Source: CAIWHR01 sp963811685
GTDB lineage: Bacteria; Pseudomonadota; Gammaproteobacteria; Burkholderiales; Casimicrobiaceae
Assembly: GCA_963811685.1 (NCBI GenBank)
Contig: CAWESK010000017.1
Coordinates: 248,001-312,000 of the forward strand
Direction: 5' to 3'
DNA: 64,000 bases
The position numbers were made by a program, and so were the translations under genes. Below, one piece after another: positions 1 to 9,055 of the stretch (positions within the stretch are counted from its first letter, which is position 1; every line of letters begins with the position of its first letter). Below the pieces are notes generated by a model. That model had not been told where the DNA came from. It saw nothing but the letters and a program-made list of their open reading frames with translations, and did not search any database.

Positions 1-582
1 ACGGTGCGCGATGCAGCGGGAGTGTCGGGCACGAACCACGCGATCAGCAAGGCCGCCGCGCAGGTCGTGAGCCGCAAGGGCGACAAACGTCACGCGCCAG
101 GAGACAAAGCGAAGCGCGAATTCCAGCGGCGCGGTGGCGACGAGCGCCCCGGCGCTTCCCGCGACCATCATCCAGCCGCCGAGCGATGCCTGCCGCTCCT
201 TCGGGTACCACGTCGCGATCGCCTTGAGCGGCGCCATGAGGCAGATCGCCACGCCCATGCCGATCAGCGCGCGGGCCGCCACCAGCCCGCCTTCGCTGTC
301 GGAGAAGGCGAAGAGCAGCGCGCCTGCGGCCGCGATCAGCAGCAGCACAGGCTCGACGCGGCGCGGGCCGTAGCGGTCGAGCAGCATGCCCGCGGGAATC
401 TGCATCCCCGCAAAGGCCACGAAGTAGACGGCCGTCAGCAGGCCGAGCGCGCCCGGCGAGAGCGAGAGCTCGCGCGTCAAATCCGGCGAGATCACCGCGT
501 TGACGTTGCGATAGAAATACGACAGCAGGTAGCCGGCCGCGAACGCCGGATAGAGCCGCAGGAACGGCATTGCGGCGCTCAC
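1..582 (-). CDS. MFS transporter, 3' end cut by the window edge
   Basis: This is the N-terminal part of a major facilitator superfamily transporter in the cytoplasmic membrane; the substrate cannot be told. The reading contains YRNVNAVISPDL near the N-terminus, a first helix pair around AVYFVAFAGMQIP, and the classical loop motif LLDRYGPRRVEP between helices 2 and 3. Further hydrophobic segments follow. The start is either GTG at 582 or ATG at 570, in the same frame; neither has a strong ribosome-binding site. Near position 74 the frame changes: dropping one G restores a transmembrane reading that continues to the window edge. It lies 37 bases downstream of the DUF486 gene on the same strand, so the two may be co-transcribed. 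Confidence 0.75.
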   Translation of the reverse strand, partial: MSAAMPFLRLYPAFAAGYLLSYFYRNVNAVISPDLTRELSLSPGALGLLTAVYFVAFAGMQIPAGMLLDRYGPRRVEPVLLLIAAAGALLFAFSDSEGGLVAARALIGMGVAICLMAPLKAIATWYPKERQASLGGWMMVAGSAGALVATAPLEFALRFVSWRVTFVALAAHDLRGGLADRVVRARHSRCIAHR

Positions 583-619
583 CCTGTCGATTCGCCCGCG
601 GTCGACGATGCGGCTGCGC

Positions 620-985
620 TCAGCCACGGAAGATGAAGTAGACGGCGCCCAGAAGGCAAAGCGCTGCCCACAGATAGTCAAGCTTCAGCGGCTCGCCCAT
701 GTACATCACGGCGAACGGAACGAACACCGTCAGCGTGACGACTTCCTGCAGGATCTTGAGCTGCCCCAATGACAGCACGCGGTAGCCGATGCGGTTGGCC
801 GGAACCATCAACGCGTATTCGAACAGCGCGATCCCCCATGACACGAGAACCGCCACCCAGGCGGGTGAGCCTTGCAAGTGCTTGAGATGCCCGTACCACG
901 CGAACGTCATGAAGAGGTTCGACGCGGTGAGCAGAGCCGCACAGGCGAGTGCCGGATGCGCAATTATTTGGGCGAATGAAGGCAT
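620..985 (-). CDS. DMT family (DUF486) small membrane protein
   Basis: This 121-residue protein has about four hydrophobic helices and closely fits the DUF486 family, which is distantly related to drug/metabolite transporters. Recognisable family signatures are FMTFAWYGHLKH near residue 25, SWGIALFEY near 50 and the C-terminal LGAVYFIFRG. The length is the family norm and the frame is intact. The function of DUF486 proteins is not established. It sits between the N-acetyltransferase gene and the MFS gene, all on the minus strand, so it may be part of a loose operon. Confidence 0.85.
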   Translation of the reverse strand: MPSFAQIIAHPALACAALLTASNLFMTFAWYGHLKHLQGSPAWVAVLVSWGIALFEYALMVPANRIGYRVLSLGQLKILQEVVTLTVFVPFAVMYMGEPLKLDYLWAALCLLGAVYFIFRG

Positions 986-1076
986 CGATCGATTCCGAGG
1001 ACACAGGGCGGCGTCTCGCGCGCGCCCGAGGGCCGCATTATCGCCGATGCCCCCCGTCGCGTGGCGAGCGCCGGCG

Positions 1077-1890
1077 TCAGCTTGCGTCGTGCGGCGGCAC
1101 GAACCGCGTCGCAGCGGGAAATCGGAGCCCGAAAATATCCGCCAGCACCTTCAACAGCTCGTCGTCGTTCTCGATGTCGCGAGTGCGGGTCGTCGCGCCG
1201 CGGTCCTCGAGCAATTCGCGGTCGCGCAACGTCCAGCGCACGTCCGCCGCCAGCCGCTGCGCGGTCAGGCGCTGGGTGAAGCGCGACGACGGGTGGGTGG
1301 ACGTGTAGTGATTGGCGATCTCGTAGTCGACCGGCAGTTGCGGCTCGTGCGTGAACGCATAGAGATCGTCCCACACGGCATCGCGGCGCGTCTGCAGCAC
1401 GTGCGTGCCGCCGCCTTCGACCACGCGATACGACCAGCCGAACTGTCGCGACGGCTCGCCGTCCATCGCCACGGGCAGCAGCAGCCCGTCGGCGCCGAAG
1501 CCGACGTCGGCGAGGATGGGCACGCCATCGACGTCGACCCGCAGCGTCATGTGCGTGCGCGGCAGCACGCGGTCCGTCCCGTAGCGCACGCGGGCGGCGA
1601 GCCTTGTGACCTCGAATCCGAGCTCCTCGAGGACGCAGGCGAACAGCGCGTTCTGCTCGAAGCAGTAGCCGCCCCGACGTCCGGCGACGAGCTTCGCCTG
1701 CAGACTCGCGAGATCGAGGCGAATCGGCACGCCGAGCAGGATATCGAGATTCTCGAACGGGATCGCCGTCGCATGCGCGCAGATGAAGCGCGTCGAGCGT
1801 CGCCCGCGACGGCGAAAGGTCGCCCGCATAGTCGACACGGCGCAGATAGGCCGGAAGATCCAGAGGGACGGCGGGTGCGGCGTCCGTCAT
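1077..1890 (-). CDS. nat: arylamine N-acetyltransferase, one frameshift
   Basis: This enzyme would transfer an acetyl group from acetyl-CoA to arylamines or related amines through a Cys-His-Asp triad. The N-terminus (LPAYLRRVDYAG) is in one frame, and from AIPFENLDILLG onward the protein continues in another. Removing one base in the CGCGC tract near 1795 joins them and gives 270 residues, the family size. On that joined numbering the triad is C76 (RGGYCFEQN), H113 (RTHMTL) and D128 (ADVGFG). The start is ATG at 1890. The gene lies 28 bases after the pdsS kinase stop, same strand. The shift is probably a sequence error because all catalytic motifs are intact. Confidence 0.85.
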
Positions 1891-1918
1891 GGGAACATCG
1901 ACTCGAGCAGGTCGCCGT

Positions 1919-3601
1919 TCACGCTTCAGCTGCGGCCGGAATCACGATCGTCACCGCGACGCCTTTGCCGTCTTCGCGATCCTCGGCGCGCGCCGTGCCG
2001 CCGTGAAATTCGGCGATGAGCCGCACGATGTAAAGACCGAGGCCGAGATGCGGGACGTCGCCGCCCGTTCCCGGCCGCACCGAAACCATCGAGTCGAACA
2101 AGCGCTCGCGCAAGCCCTGCGGCAGCGGCGGGCCTTCGTTTTCCACCGTCAGGCGCACGCTGTCTCCGGCGTGGACGAGGCTGATCGCGATCGTCGTGCC
2201 CGGCACTGCGAATTCGTGCGCGTTGGCGACGAGCTTGTCCAGCATTTGCGCGATGAGGTCCGGCGCGCCGACGATCAAGAGCGGCTCCACGGGAACGTCG
2301 CAGGCGATCGTTCGCTCGCGATACGCCTGGCGATAACCGTCGACGCAGCCCCGCACCACCGCGCCCAGATCGAATCGCTCCTGCTCGACGTCGCGGAGGC
2401 TCTGCTCCAGCCGGGTCGCTTCGGTCATCCGCGTCAGGATCTCCGCGAGACGCTGCAGCCCGCCCTGCGCGCGCTCGATATAAACGCGGGCATCCTCGGG
2501 CAACGGCTGCAGGCGCAGATTGTCGAGCGACGAGCGCACCACGGCAAGCGGCGTCCGCAGCTCGTGCGACAGCCGGCTCGCCATGTTCTCGCGATAGCCG
2601 GCGTACTGCGAGAGCCGGTCGAGCACCGACGAGAAGCTCCGCGACAGGTCGCCGATTTCATCGCCCGCCTGCGACCCGGCCAGCGCGCCCTTCGCGCGCC
2701 CCTGCGCATCCACTTTGACGCGCCCCTGCGCATCGATCGCCATCTCCGCATCGTCGCGCAGCTTGCGGATGCGCGCGGTCAGCCGCGATGCGAAGGCGGT
2801 CAGCGCCACCGAGCCGATGAGCAGCGCCGCCAGCACGATCGTGAACAGGCGCTCGAAAGCGCGGTTGCGCTCCGCGAGCACGGAGTTCGCCGTTTCCTCG
2901 ACGATCACCGCGCCGCGGACCTCGTCGCCGACCCAGATCGGGTGCGCGGCCGACACGACGACCGCGCGGCCGTCGGGCGTGAGGCGGCGGTCGGTGGCGA
3001 GAATGCCGGCGAGCGCACCGGAAACATCGCGCGCCTCGTGCAGCGTCGAGCCGGCGCTGTCCTCGGCGAAATCCTCGGTCGGCTGCGCGAGCACGAGCGC
3101 GTAGAACGGATGCAGCACCGAGCGCTCGATCCGGCGCCAGAGCCCTTCGACGCCGTCCGGCGCAGGCTCGGGAGGCGGCGGCGGCGGATGCAGCGAGCCC
3201 GTGCGCGCAAGCACGTCGAGATCGCGGTCGACGACCCAGATGCGCGCTGTCGTCCGCGACATCCCCTGCAGGATCTGGGCGATCTCGGCCACCGCGCCCG
3301 GATGAGGAACGGCGCGACGTTCCGTCGCCGTTGCGGCTGCGCCATCGTCCGACCCGCGCTCCGTGGCGAGCGACTCGAGCGGCACCGGCGTCAGGTCGAA
3401 GAGCCGCGCGCGATCGTGCAGCGCGGTCGCCACCGCCTGCGCGGTGCCCGCGAGCGTGCGCTCCTGCGCATCGCGCAGCACCCGCTCCAGCTCCCGAACG
3501 TAGCTCCAGCCGAGAAACGGGATGACCAGGAACACCGTCAGCACCAGCAGCAGCTGCGCGCGGATGCCGAGCGCGAAGCGGGAGCGCGCTACTCGCTCCA
3601 T
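1919..3601 (-). CDS. pdsS: dedicated sortase system histidine kinase
   Basis: This 560-residue sensor kinase has one transmembrane helix at about residues 15-35, a periplasmic sensor region, and a second helix near residue 250 (FTIVLAALLIGSVAL). A HAMP-like linker follows, then the phospho-acceptor box SHELRTPLAVV with His346, an N box (KLVANAHEF) and a G box (HLGLGLYIVRL). Its N-terminus, FALGIRAQLLLVL, and overall layout match the kinase of the proteobacterial dedicated sortase system as I recall that family. The start ATG at 3601 lies inside the end of the regulator gene (13-base overlap), which implies coupled translation. It presumably phosphorylates PdsR. The matching sortase and its target are 5 kb away on the other strand. 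Confidence 0.88.
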   Translation of the reverse strand: MERVARSRFALGIRAQLLLVLTVFLVIPFLGWSYVRELERVLRDAQERTLAGTAQAVATALHDRARLFDLTPVPLESLATERGSDDGAAATATERRAVPHPGAVAEIAQILQGMSRTTARIWVVDRDLDVLARTGSLHPPPPPPEPAPDGVEGLWRRIERSVLHPFYALVLAQPTEDFAEDSAGSTLHEARDVSGALAGILATDRRLTPDGRAVVVSAAHPIWVGDEVRGAVIVEETANSVLAERNRAFERLFTIVLAALLIGSVALTAFASRLTARIRKLRDDAEMAIDAQGRVKVDAQGRAKGALAGSQAGDEIGDLSRSFSSVLDRLSQYAGYRENMASRLSHELRTPLAVVRSSLDNLRLQPLPEDARVYIERAQGGLQRLAEILTRMTEATRLEQSLRDVEQERFDLGAVVRGCVDGYRQAYRERTIACDVPVEPLLIVGAPDLIAQMLDKLVANAHEFAVPGTTIAISLVHAGDSVRLTVENEGPPLPQGLRERLFDSMVSVRPGTGGDVPHLGLGLYIVRLIAEFHGGTARAEDREDGKGVAVTIVIPAAAEA

Positions 3602-4278
3602 CGATATCCCATGCCGTACACCGTATCGATCCGGTCGAACGCCGGGTCGATGGCAGCGAACTTGCGCCGGATCCTCTTGATGTGCGACGTGATCGTGCTG
3701 TCGTCGACGACGATCCGCGCGTCGCGCATCAGGCTGTCGCGGTCCTTCACATGCCCGGGAAAACGCGCGAGCGCGTGCACCATCCAGAACTCGGTCAGCG
3801 TCAAGTCGACGCGCTGGCCTTTCCACTGCGCGAGGAGGCGCTTCACGTCGAGCGTCAGCGGCCCGCGCGCAACGACGTCGTCCAACGCCGCCGGCGCGTT
3901 CAGGAGATCGCTGCGCCGGAACAGCGCCGCGATGCGCGCCGTCAGGTGCGGCAGGCTCACGTCCTTCGTCAGGTAGTCGTCGGCGCCAAGGCGCAATCCC
4001 GAGACGACGTCGAAATCCGAGTCGCGCGCGGTGAGGAACAGGATGGGCACGGTCGCCGACAGCGCGCGGAGCTCGCGGCACAGCGTGAAGCCGCCGTCGA
4101 CATCGTCGGCGAGCCCGATGTCGATCAGCGCGAGATCGGGAAGGCGCGTGCGGAACGCCGTCAGCGCTTCGTTGCGCTTCGCGTAAGCCGCGACCTCGTA
4201 ACCCTGCCGCTTCAGCACGTCCGTGTAGTTCGCGCGGATGGCGGGCTCGTCCTCCACGATGGCGATGCGACGGGACAT
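3589..4278 (-). CDS. pdsR: dedicated sortase system response regulator
   Basis: This is a 229-residue OmpR-type response regulator. The receiver domain (residues 1-120) has the acidic pair at 9-10, phospho-acceptor Asp53 (LALIDIGL) and the conserved Lys of DDYLTKD. The C-terminal winged helix (about 130-229) contains DLTLTEFWMVHALA, TITSHIKRIRRKF and the ending VYGMGYRW. These stretches are characteristic of the regulator paired with Gram-negative class GN sortases, rather than of a general OmpR protein. The ATG at 4278 is well placed after a TATAGT-like -10 hexamer. The gene overlaps pdsS, so the two form an operon. Confidence 0.9.
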   Translation of the reverse strand: MSRRIAIVEDEPAIRANYTDVLKRQGYEVAAYAKRNEALTAFRTRLPDLALIDIGLADDVDGGFTLCRELRALSATVPILFLTARDSDFDVVSGLRLGADDYLTKDVSLPHLTARIAALFRRSDLLNAPAALDDVVARGPLTLDVKRLLAQWKGQRVDLTLTEFWMVHALARFPGHVKDRDSLMRDARIVVDDSTITSHIKRIRRKFAAIDPAFDRIDTVYGMGYRWSE

Positions 4279-4317
4279 GAGGGCGGGCGAGGCGCGAAAA
4301 GGTAAGGCGACGCGCAG

Positions 4318-4323
4318 ACTATA
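4318..4323 (-). promoter_or_regulatory. candidate -10 box for pdsR
   Basis: TATAGT on the minus strand lies 40 bases before the pdsR start codon in the only substantial gap of this region. No good -35 hexamer is visible at the right distance. The call rests only on the hexamer and its position. Confidence 0.25.
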
Positions 4324-4551
4324 GCGCAGCCGAACGCCGCTACGACAGCCGGGAAGGCGACTGCCATCTTTCGGCCATGATTGTTCGCCGTGCTGCCTCG
4401 ATTCAAACTGTCTCGCTATCCGGCGAGCCTTCGATCGCTGCCTTCTTCGAGCGTGCAACGCAGCGACCAGCACCGCGACCGCTTCCGGATCGCCCGCATG
4501 GTGTATTGTCAAGTCCAGCGGCAAGCCCTCAGTGATCATCAAGGAGTCGCC

Positions 4552-5245
4552 ATGAGCCTCGCCGGCGCAGGCGCGGTCGCCATCTGGCACGACATCGCTC
4601 CCGAAGGGCGCGCGCAGTTTTACGAATGGCACGGGCGCGAGCACATGCCCGAGCGCCTCGGCATCCCCGGGTTTCTTCGCGGCAGGCGGTATGTCGCGCT
4701 CGACGGATTCCCGGAGTTTTTCAACCTGTACGAAACGGCATCGGCCGCGACGGTGACCGGGGCCGACTATCTGTCGCGGCTCAACCATCCGACGCCGCGG
4801 ACCGTCGATACGGTTGACGCACTTTCGCGGCGTCGCACGTTCGCTCTGCACGGTCGCCGCGAGCTTCGGCGAAGGCCAGGGCGGCCTCATCGCGACCTTC
4901 CGCTACGACGTCGACGCGGCGAACGCCGCCGCGCATCGCCGCTGGATGTGCGCGGAGCTGTTGCCGGAGTTGGCGCAAGCTCCGGGCATCGCCGGCTGCC
5001 ATCTGCTGATCGCCGACGAAAGTGCGAGTGCCGTCGAGACGGAGGAGAAGAAGGGGCGCAGCGAGAAGAATCTGATCCCGCGCTGGATCGTGCTGGTCGA
5101 AAGCTGGGACGACGCTCCGTCGTTCCAGGCGTTGTGCAGCGGACTCGCCAGCGACGGCACGTTCGGCGATGCGACGGAAGCGCCGGAGGTCAATGTCTAC
5201 CGCCTGCAGAACTCGCGCGGAGCGCTGCCGGAATCCGCGACGTGA
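4552..5245 (+). CDS. EthD/dimeric alpha-beta barrel-like protein, one frameshift
   Basis: The start ATG follows AAGGAG by five bases. The N-terminal half (IWHDIAPEGRAQFYEWHGREHMPER) has the look of an EthD/ferredoxin-like ligand-binding domain. A second such half follows (GGLIATFRYDV, HRRWMCAELLPEL). After TPRTVDTV the frame changes; removing one G near 4815 gives continuity (THFRGVARSLC) and a 230-residue protein. So the protein appears to be two tandem copies of a ferredoxin-like fold. No enzyme activity can be assigned. It is transcribed towards the hydratase-like gene on the opposite strand. Confidence 0.65.
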
Positions 5246-5300
5246 ATCGGAACGATCTCGTGGGGCGGTCGCTGTTCGATCTCTGCGGCGGGCGCACGAC

Positions 5301-6068
5301 CTACTGACGCTGACTTGCGATCGTCACCGCGACGGCGCCGATGCCTTCGAGCTCAGCGTGGATCGCCATGCGTTTCGTCGGCCGCAGAGGCGTGATCAGG
5401 CTGCCCGTGGTGACGATCTGCCCGGCGCGGAAACCGCCGAGTCCCATCATGCCCTGGCCGAGGCACGCGATCAGCGGCGCGTACGGGTCGTTCTGCGGAT
5501 GGCCGCCGACCTTGTCGTGGGCGACGACGCCGTCGATCGTCATCCGGCAGCGCAGCCGCGCGAGGTCGAGCGCGCGGAAATTGCGGAGCGCGTCGCCGAT
5601 CACGTACCCCGCGTTGCCGAGGTTGTCGGCGAGAATCAGGAAGAACGGCGGATCGTCGTTGCCGGCAATGCGCGAGTGAAGGAGCTCGACGCCGATCAGC
5701 ACTTCGCTCACCGCGCCCGCCACCTCGTCGCGCGTGTACGGCCGCGAGCGCGCCGGCAGATCGTCGGCAAGTCGCAGCGCGAGCTCGACCTCGACGGCGA
5801 GCTGACCTGCCGCCGGCATGAGCCAAGTCGCGCCGCTGGTCTTCATGACCGAAGCGAAAATCGGCGCCGTCATCGGGGTGCCGTCGGGGCGGATCCCGAC
5901 TTTCCAGCCGCTCACGTCCGCGCGGAGCGCTTCCGCCACATGCGATTGCGTCGCATAGGCGGCGACGATGTCGTGCGGGACGAGTGTGTCCGCATAGGGC
6001 ACGAGACGGCCCGTGTGATGCGCGGCGGTCAGATGAGCGACCAGGGGATTGTCGGCGCCGGCTTTCAT
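5301..6068 (-). CDS. 2-keto-4-pentenoate hydratase-like protein (FAH superfamily)
   Basis: This 255-residue protein belongs to the MhpD-like branch of the fumarylacetoacetate hydrolase fold. It carries GWKVGIRPDGTP near residue 54, VEVELALRLADDLP near 92, and the terminal IVTTGSLITPL that precedes the metal-site loop in hydratases and decarboxylases of aromatic meta-cleavage pathways. The usual acidic metal ligands around EVELAL are present. Related enzymes hydrate 2-hydroxypenta-2,4-dienoate or decarboxylate oxalocrotonate; the exact substrate is not evident and there are no other meta-cleavage genes nearby. A second, clearly different member of the same family lies at 12477-13301. Confidence 0.8.
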   Translation of the reverse strand: MKAGADNPLVAHLTAAHHTGRLVPYADTLVPHDIVAAYATQSHVAEALRADVSGWKVGIRPDGTPMTAPIFASVMKTSGATWLMPAAGQLAVEVELALRLADDLPARSRPYTRDEVAGAVSEVLIGVELLHSRIAGNDDPPFFLILADNLGNAGYVIGDALRNFRALDLARLRCRMTIDGVVAHDKVGGHPQNDPYAPLIACLGQGMMGLGGFRAGQIVTTGSLITPLRPTKRMAIHAELEGIGAVAVTIASQRQ

Positions 6069-6173
6069 TGTTGTCTCCGTGCCGCAGCATCGGGCGCGGC
6101 GTCTCCTGTTTGCGGGGCCACGTATCGTAATTGAGAAGCTGCCGCTTGTCCCGCGCGCCCGCGCAGATGAAAC

Positions 6174-7118
6174 TTAGCTTCGCCGCGCGCGCTTCGCGTG
6201 GCGCGCCTCGATCGCCTGGCACTCGGGCCCCGAGAATTTCGCCTGCAGCGCGTCGAGGAACACACGCGTGCGCGCCGGCATCAGCCGCCGCCCCGGAAAC
6301 ACCGCCCACGCCGTCACCGGCGGCAGCGTCCAATCGTCGAGGACCGGCTCCAACTCGCGCGCGCGGACATACGGTTCGACGAAGTGATCGGACAGCGCCG
6401 CGATCCCGGCGCCGGCACGGGCGAGCCGCTGCAACAGCTCCGGCGAATTCGCGGTCGCGCGCGCCGGCGGGATGCCTTCCCAGTGTTGTTCGCCGCGGCG
6501 GAGCTGCCATGGGATCGGCTCGCCGTCGCGCGCAAGAAGACGCAGCGCATCGTGCTCCATCAGCGCCTCGGGTTCGCTCGGCATCCCGCGCCGCTCGAGA
6601 TAGGACGGCGAGGCGAACAGCGTGTGCGAGAACACGGCGAGCCTTCGCGCCGCGAGCGATGCATCGTCGGGCAGATCGCCCATCCGCAACGCAACATCGA
6701 AATTCTCGGCGATGAGGTCGACGCGCCTCGGGGAGAGATCGACCTCCAGCGCGATGGCCGGGTACCTGTCGATGAACTCGGCGAGGAGCGTTCCGAGAAC
6801 GAGGCTCGCGAAATCCGACGGCATCGACACGCGCAGGCGGCCGCTCGGCTCGACCTGCCGATGCTGGGCGAGCGACGCCGCGGCCTCGACCTCGACCGCG
6901 ACCTGCCGGGCGTGGTCGAGCACGCTTTGTCCGAAGTCGGTCACCGCGAATTTGCGCGTGGTGCGCAGGAGCAAGCGCTCACCCAATTGGCTTTCCAGCG
7001 CCGCGAGCCGGCGGGAAACAGTGGATTTGGGAAGTCCGAGGCGGAGCGCGGCCTTCGTGAAGCTGCCGTCGTCGACGACGTGCGCAAACAGCAAAAGGTC
7101 GTTGGGCTCGACCTTCAT
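6174..7118 (-). CDS. LysR-family transcriptional regulator
   Basis: This 314-residue regulator has an N-terminal winged helix-turn-helix (SFTKAALRLGLPKSTVSRRL, about residues 20-40) and a periplasmic-binding-protein-like effector domain (GRLRVSMPSDF onward). ATG at 7118 gives the usual short lead before the helix-turn-helix. ATG at 7160 would add 14 residues and has a better AAAGG ribosome-binding site. It is divergent from the azoreductase gene, with 118 bases between them. The likely role is effector-dependent control of the azoreductase-pirin pair and of itself. Confidence 0.88.
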   Translation of the reverse strand: MKVEPNDLLLFAHVVDDGSFTKAALRLGLPKSTVSRRLAALESQLGERLLLRTTRKFAVTDFGQSVLDHARQVAVEVEAAASLAQHRQVEPSGRLRVSMPSDFASLVLGTLLAEFIDRYPAIALEVDLSPRRVDLIAENFDVALRMGDLPDDASLAARRLAVFSHTLFASPSYLERRGMPSEPEALMEHDALRLLARDGEPIPWQLRRGEQHWEGIPPARATANSPELLQRLARAGAGIAALSDHFVEPYVRARELEPVLDDWTLPPVTAWAVFPGRRLMPARTRVFLDALQAKFSGPECQAIEARHAKRARRS

Positions 7119-7134
7119 CGGCCCGAAACTTTGT

Positions 7135-7201
7135 CCCACTGTAGCAACAATCTTATCCATTTCAATGCCTTTCAACCCAACAATGGAACAACTATAGTGG
7201 G
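7135..7201. promoter_or_regulatory. divergent LysR/azoR control region with inverted repeat
   Basis: CCCACTGTAG (7135-7144) and CTATAGTGGG (7192-7201) form a 10-bp inverted repeat with one mismatch. CAACAAT occurs twice (7145-7151 and 7178-7184). A TATAGT -10-like hexamer for azoR at 7193-7198 overlaps the right arm, with a weak TTTCAA 17 bases upstream. Assigning this to the adjacent LysR protein is an inference from position. Confidence 0.4.
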
Positions 7202-7236
7202 TTCAGGGCACCCGATCAATCCCTACGGAGCAGACC

Positions 7237-7839
7237 ATGAGGATCCTGCAAGTGAATTCCAGCGCCAGACGCGAAGGCTCGCAATCGACGCTGCTCGCCA
7301 GCGCCATCGTCGCGCAGCTTCGGGCCAACGAACCCGGTGCCGCCGTTACCGTTCGCGATCTCGCGCACACGCCGCACCCGGAACTGGACGAAGCCGCGCT
7401 GCAGGCGCTGTTCACGCCGGCGGAAAAGCACACGCAGGAACAAGCCGCGCGCGTCGCGCAGGACGACACGCTGATCGCCGAGATCCAGGCGGCGGACATC
7501 GTCGTGCTCGGCGTGCCGATGTACAACTTCGGCGTTCCGGCGCAGCTCAAGAACTGGATCGATGCGGTCACGCGCGCCAAGGTAACGTTCCGGTACACGG
7601 CGAGCGGACCGGAAGGCCTGCTCAGGGGCAAGAAGGTCTACGTGGCGCTGACGCGCGGGGGCAAGTATCGCAACACGCCGGCCGACACGCAGGTGCCGTA
7701 CCTCAGGATGGTGCTGGGATTTCTCGGCATGACCGACGTGCAGTTCGTCTATGCCGAAGGCCTGGCGATGGGCACGGAAGCCGCGAACGAGGCGATGGCG
7801 TCCGCGCAGCAGCAGATCGACGAAGCGCTGGCCGCTTGA
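7237..7839 (+). CDS. azoR: FMN-dependent NADH:quinone oxidoreductase / azoreductase
   Basis: This 200-residue flavodoxin-fold protein fits the AzoR family. It has the N-terminal phosphate-binding loop (VNSSARREGSQSTLL), VLGVPMYNFGVPAQLKNWID (about residues 90-110), which contacts FMN, and VALTRGGKY near residue 140. Such enzymes reduce quinones by two electrons, and azo dyes, using NAD(P)H in the cytoplasm. GGAG precedes the ATG at suitable distance. It is followed after 70 bases by a pirin gene, and both are likely controlled by the divergent LysR protein. Confidence 0.92.
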   Translation: MRILQVNSSARREGSQSTLLASAIVAQLRANEPGAAVTVRDLAHTPHPELDEAALQALFTPAEKHTQEQAARVAQDDTLIAEIQAADIVVLGVPMYNFGVPAQLKNWIDAVTRAKVTFRYTASGPEGLLRGKKVYVALTRGGKYRNTPADTQVPYLRMVLGFLGMTDVQFVYAEGLAMGTEAANEAMASAQQQIDEALAA

Positions 7840-7909
7840 TCGCGACGGCAATGACCCCACATCGTTGCGTCATGCTTCGCACGAGGCGTGACGGAACCAG
7901 GAGAACACG

Positions 7910-8791
7910 ATGACGACGAAGACCCTCCCACTCCAGCCCGAAGCGGTGGCGCGGGCGCGCGACGTCGAGCGGCTGGTCGCGGGACAGGCGACCTCCGATG
8001 GCGCGGGCGTCAAGCTCACGCGCGTGCTGACGCAATCGCTGCAGCGGCGGCTGGATCCGTTCCTGATGCTGGATGCCTTCGGCACCGACAACCCCGAGGA
8101 TTACATCGGCGGGTTCCCCGATCATCCGCACCGTGGCTTCGAGACTGTCACGTACATGATCGCCGGGCGCATGCGCCATCGCGACAGCGCGGGCCACGAG
8201 GGCCTGCTGTCGAACGGCGGCGTCCAGTGGATGACCGCCGGCAAGGGCGTCATCCATTCCGAGCTGCCCGAGCAGGAAGACGGCCGGATGGAAGGCTTCC
8301 AGCTGTGGCTCAACCTGCCGGCGAAGGACAAGCTGCGCGCGCCGTGGTACCGCGACATCCAGAGCGCCGAGCTTCCGGAGTTCACGACGCCGGAAGGCGT
8401 TGTCGTGCGCGTGATCGCGGGCGCGAGCCAGGGTGTCGACGGCGCCGTGCAGCGCGAGGTGACGGAGCCTTTGTATCTCGACCTCTCGCTGCCCGCAGGT
8501 TCGTCGTTCGCGCAGACCTTGCCGGCGTCGCACAACGCGTTCGTCTACGTGTACCGCGGCGGCATCGACATCGGTGCGACGCACGTGCCGGCGCAGCGGA
8601 TGGCGATTCTCGGCAACGGCGCTGACCGCGATGGCGTCGTGCTGAAGGCGGATCGGCCCTCGCGCGCGCTGCTGATCGCCGGCAAGCCGCTCGGCGAGCC
8701 GATCGCGCAATACGGCCCGTTCGTGATGAACACTCAGGACGAGATCATCGCGGCGGTGCAGGACTTCCAGGCCGGCAAGTTCGCGGCCTGA
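7910..8791 (+). CDS. pirin family protein
   Basis: This 293-residue bicupin has the pirin signatures DPFLMLDAFG, PDHPHRGFETVTYM (metal-binding histidines), GGVQWMTAGKGVIHSE (metal-binding His and Glu) and a C-terminal pirin half ending GPFVMNTQDEI. Bacterial pirins bind a metal, and some act as quercetin dioxygenases or redox sensors. The close placement after azoR suggests a shared role in quinone or flavonoid detoxification, which is an inference. AGGAG lies just before the ATG. Confidence 0.93.
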   Translation: MTTKTLPLQPEAVARARDVERLVAGQATSDGAGVKLTRVLTQSLQRRLDPFLMLDAFGTDNPEDYIGGFPDHPHRGFETVTYMIAGRMRHRDSAGHEGLLSNGGVQWMTAGKGVIHSELPEQEDGRMEGFQLWLNLPAKDKLRAPWYRDIQSAELPEFTTPEGVVVRVIAGASQGVDGAVQREVTEPLYLDLSLPAGSSFAQTLPASHNAFVYVYRGGIDIGATHVPAQRMAILGNGADRDGVVLKADRPSRALLIAGKPLGEPIAQYGPFVMNTQDEIIAAVQDFQAGKFAA

Positions 8792-8825
8792 ACGCAGTCC
8801 AGGCTCCAGCCCTTCCCTCATCCCA

Positions 8826-8849
8826 CCCCTCTCCGGCAGCGGAGAGGGG
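8826..8849. repeat. perfect hairpin, probable dispersed palindromic repeat
   Basis: CCCCTCTCCG and CGGAGAGGGG form a perfect 10-bp stem with a four-base GCAG loop. It lies in the 264-base gap between pirin and the sortase-target gene. Sequences of this kind recur between genes in many high-GC proteobacteria. There is no T-tract, so it is not a classical terminator, although it may stop transcription from pirin. Nothing else is recognised in the gap. Confidence 0.5.
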
Positions 8850-9055
8850 GTTCGGGACACGACTGGAGCACGGTCGCATGGCGTTCGCCCGTGCGCGACC
8901 GCAGTGCTTGCCATTTTGTTGCCACGATTCCTCGCCGGCTTTCCCCTTTTCGCGCCTGCCGTTGCCGCTTCCCGGGCCCTCAATGCAGCTTGAGGGCGAC
9001 CGATCTTTGCGCCGCCTTCGATCCCGGGTCGACATCCTTCGAAAGGGGCAGCGCG

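Noticed and set aside
1889..3976. A 695-residue open frame on the plus strand antisense to pdsS/pdsR
   Set aside because: It is Arg/His-rich with no domain, and lies opposite a kinase and regulator with complete motifs; it is a by-product of high-GC codon use.
8891..9055. A longer N-terminus of the sortase-target protein
   Set aside because: The frame is open, but ATG 9056 has a good ribosome-binding site and is followed by the signal peptide; the upstream part is Cys/Arg-rich and atypical.
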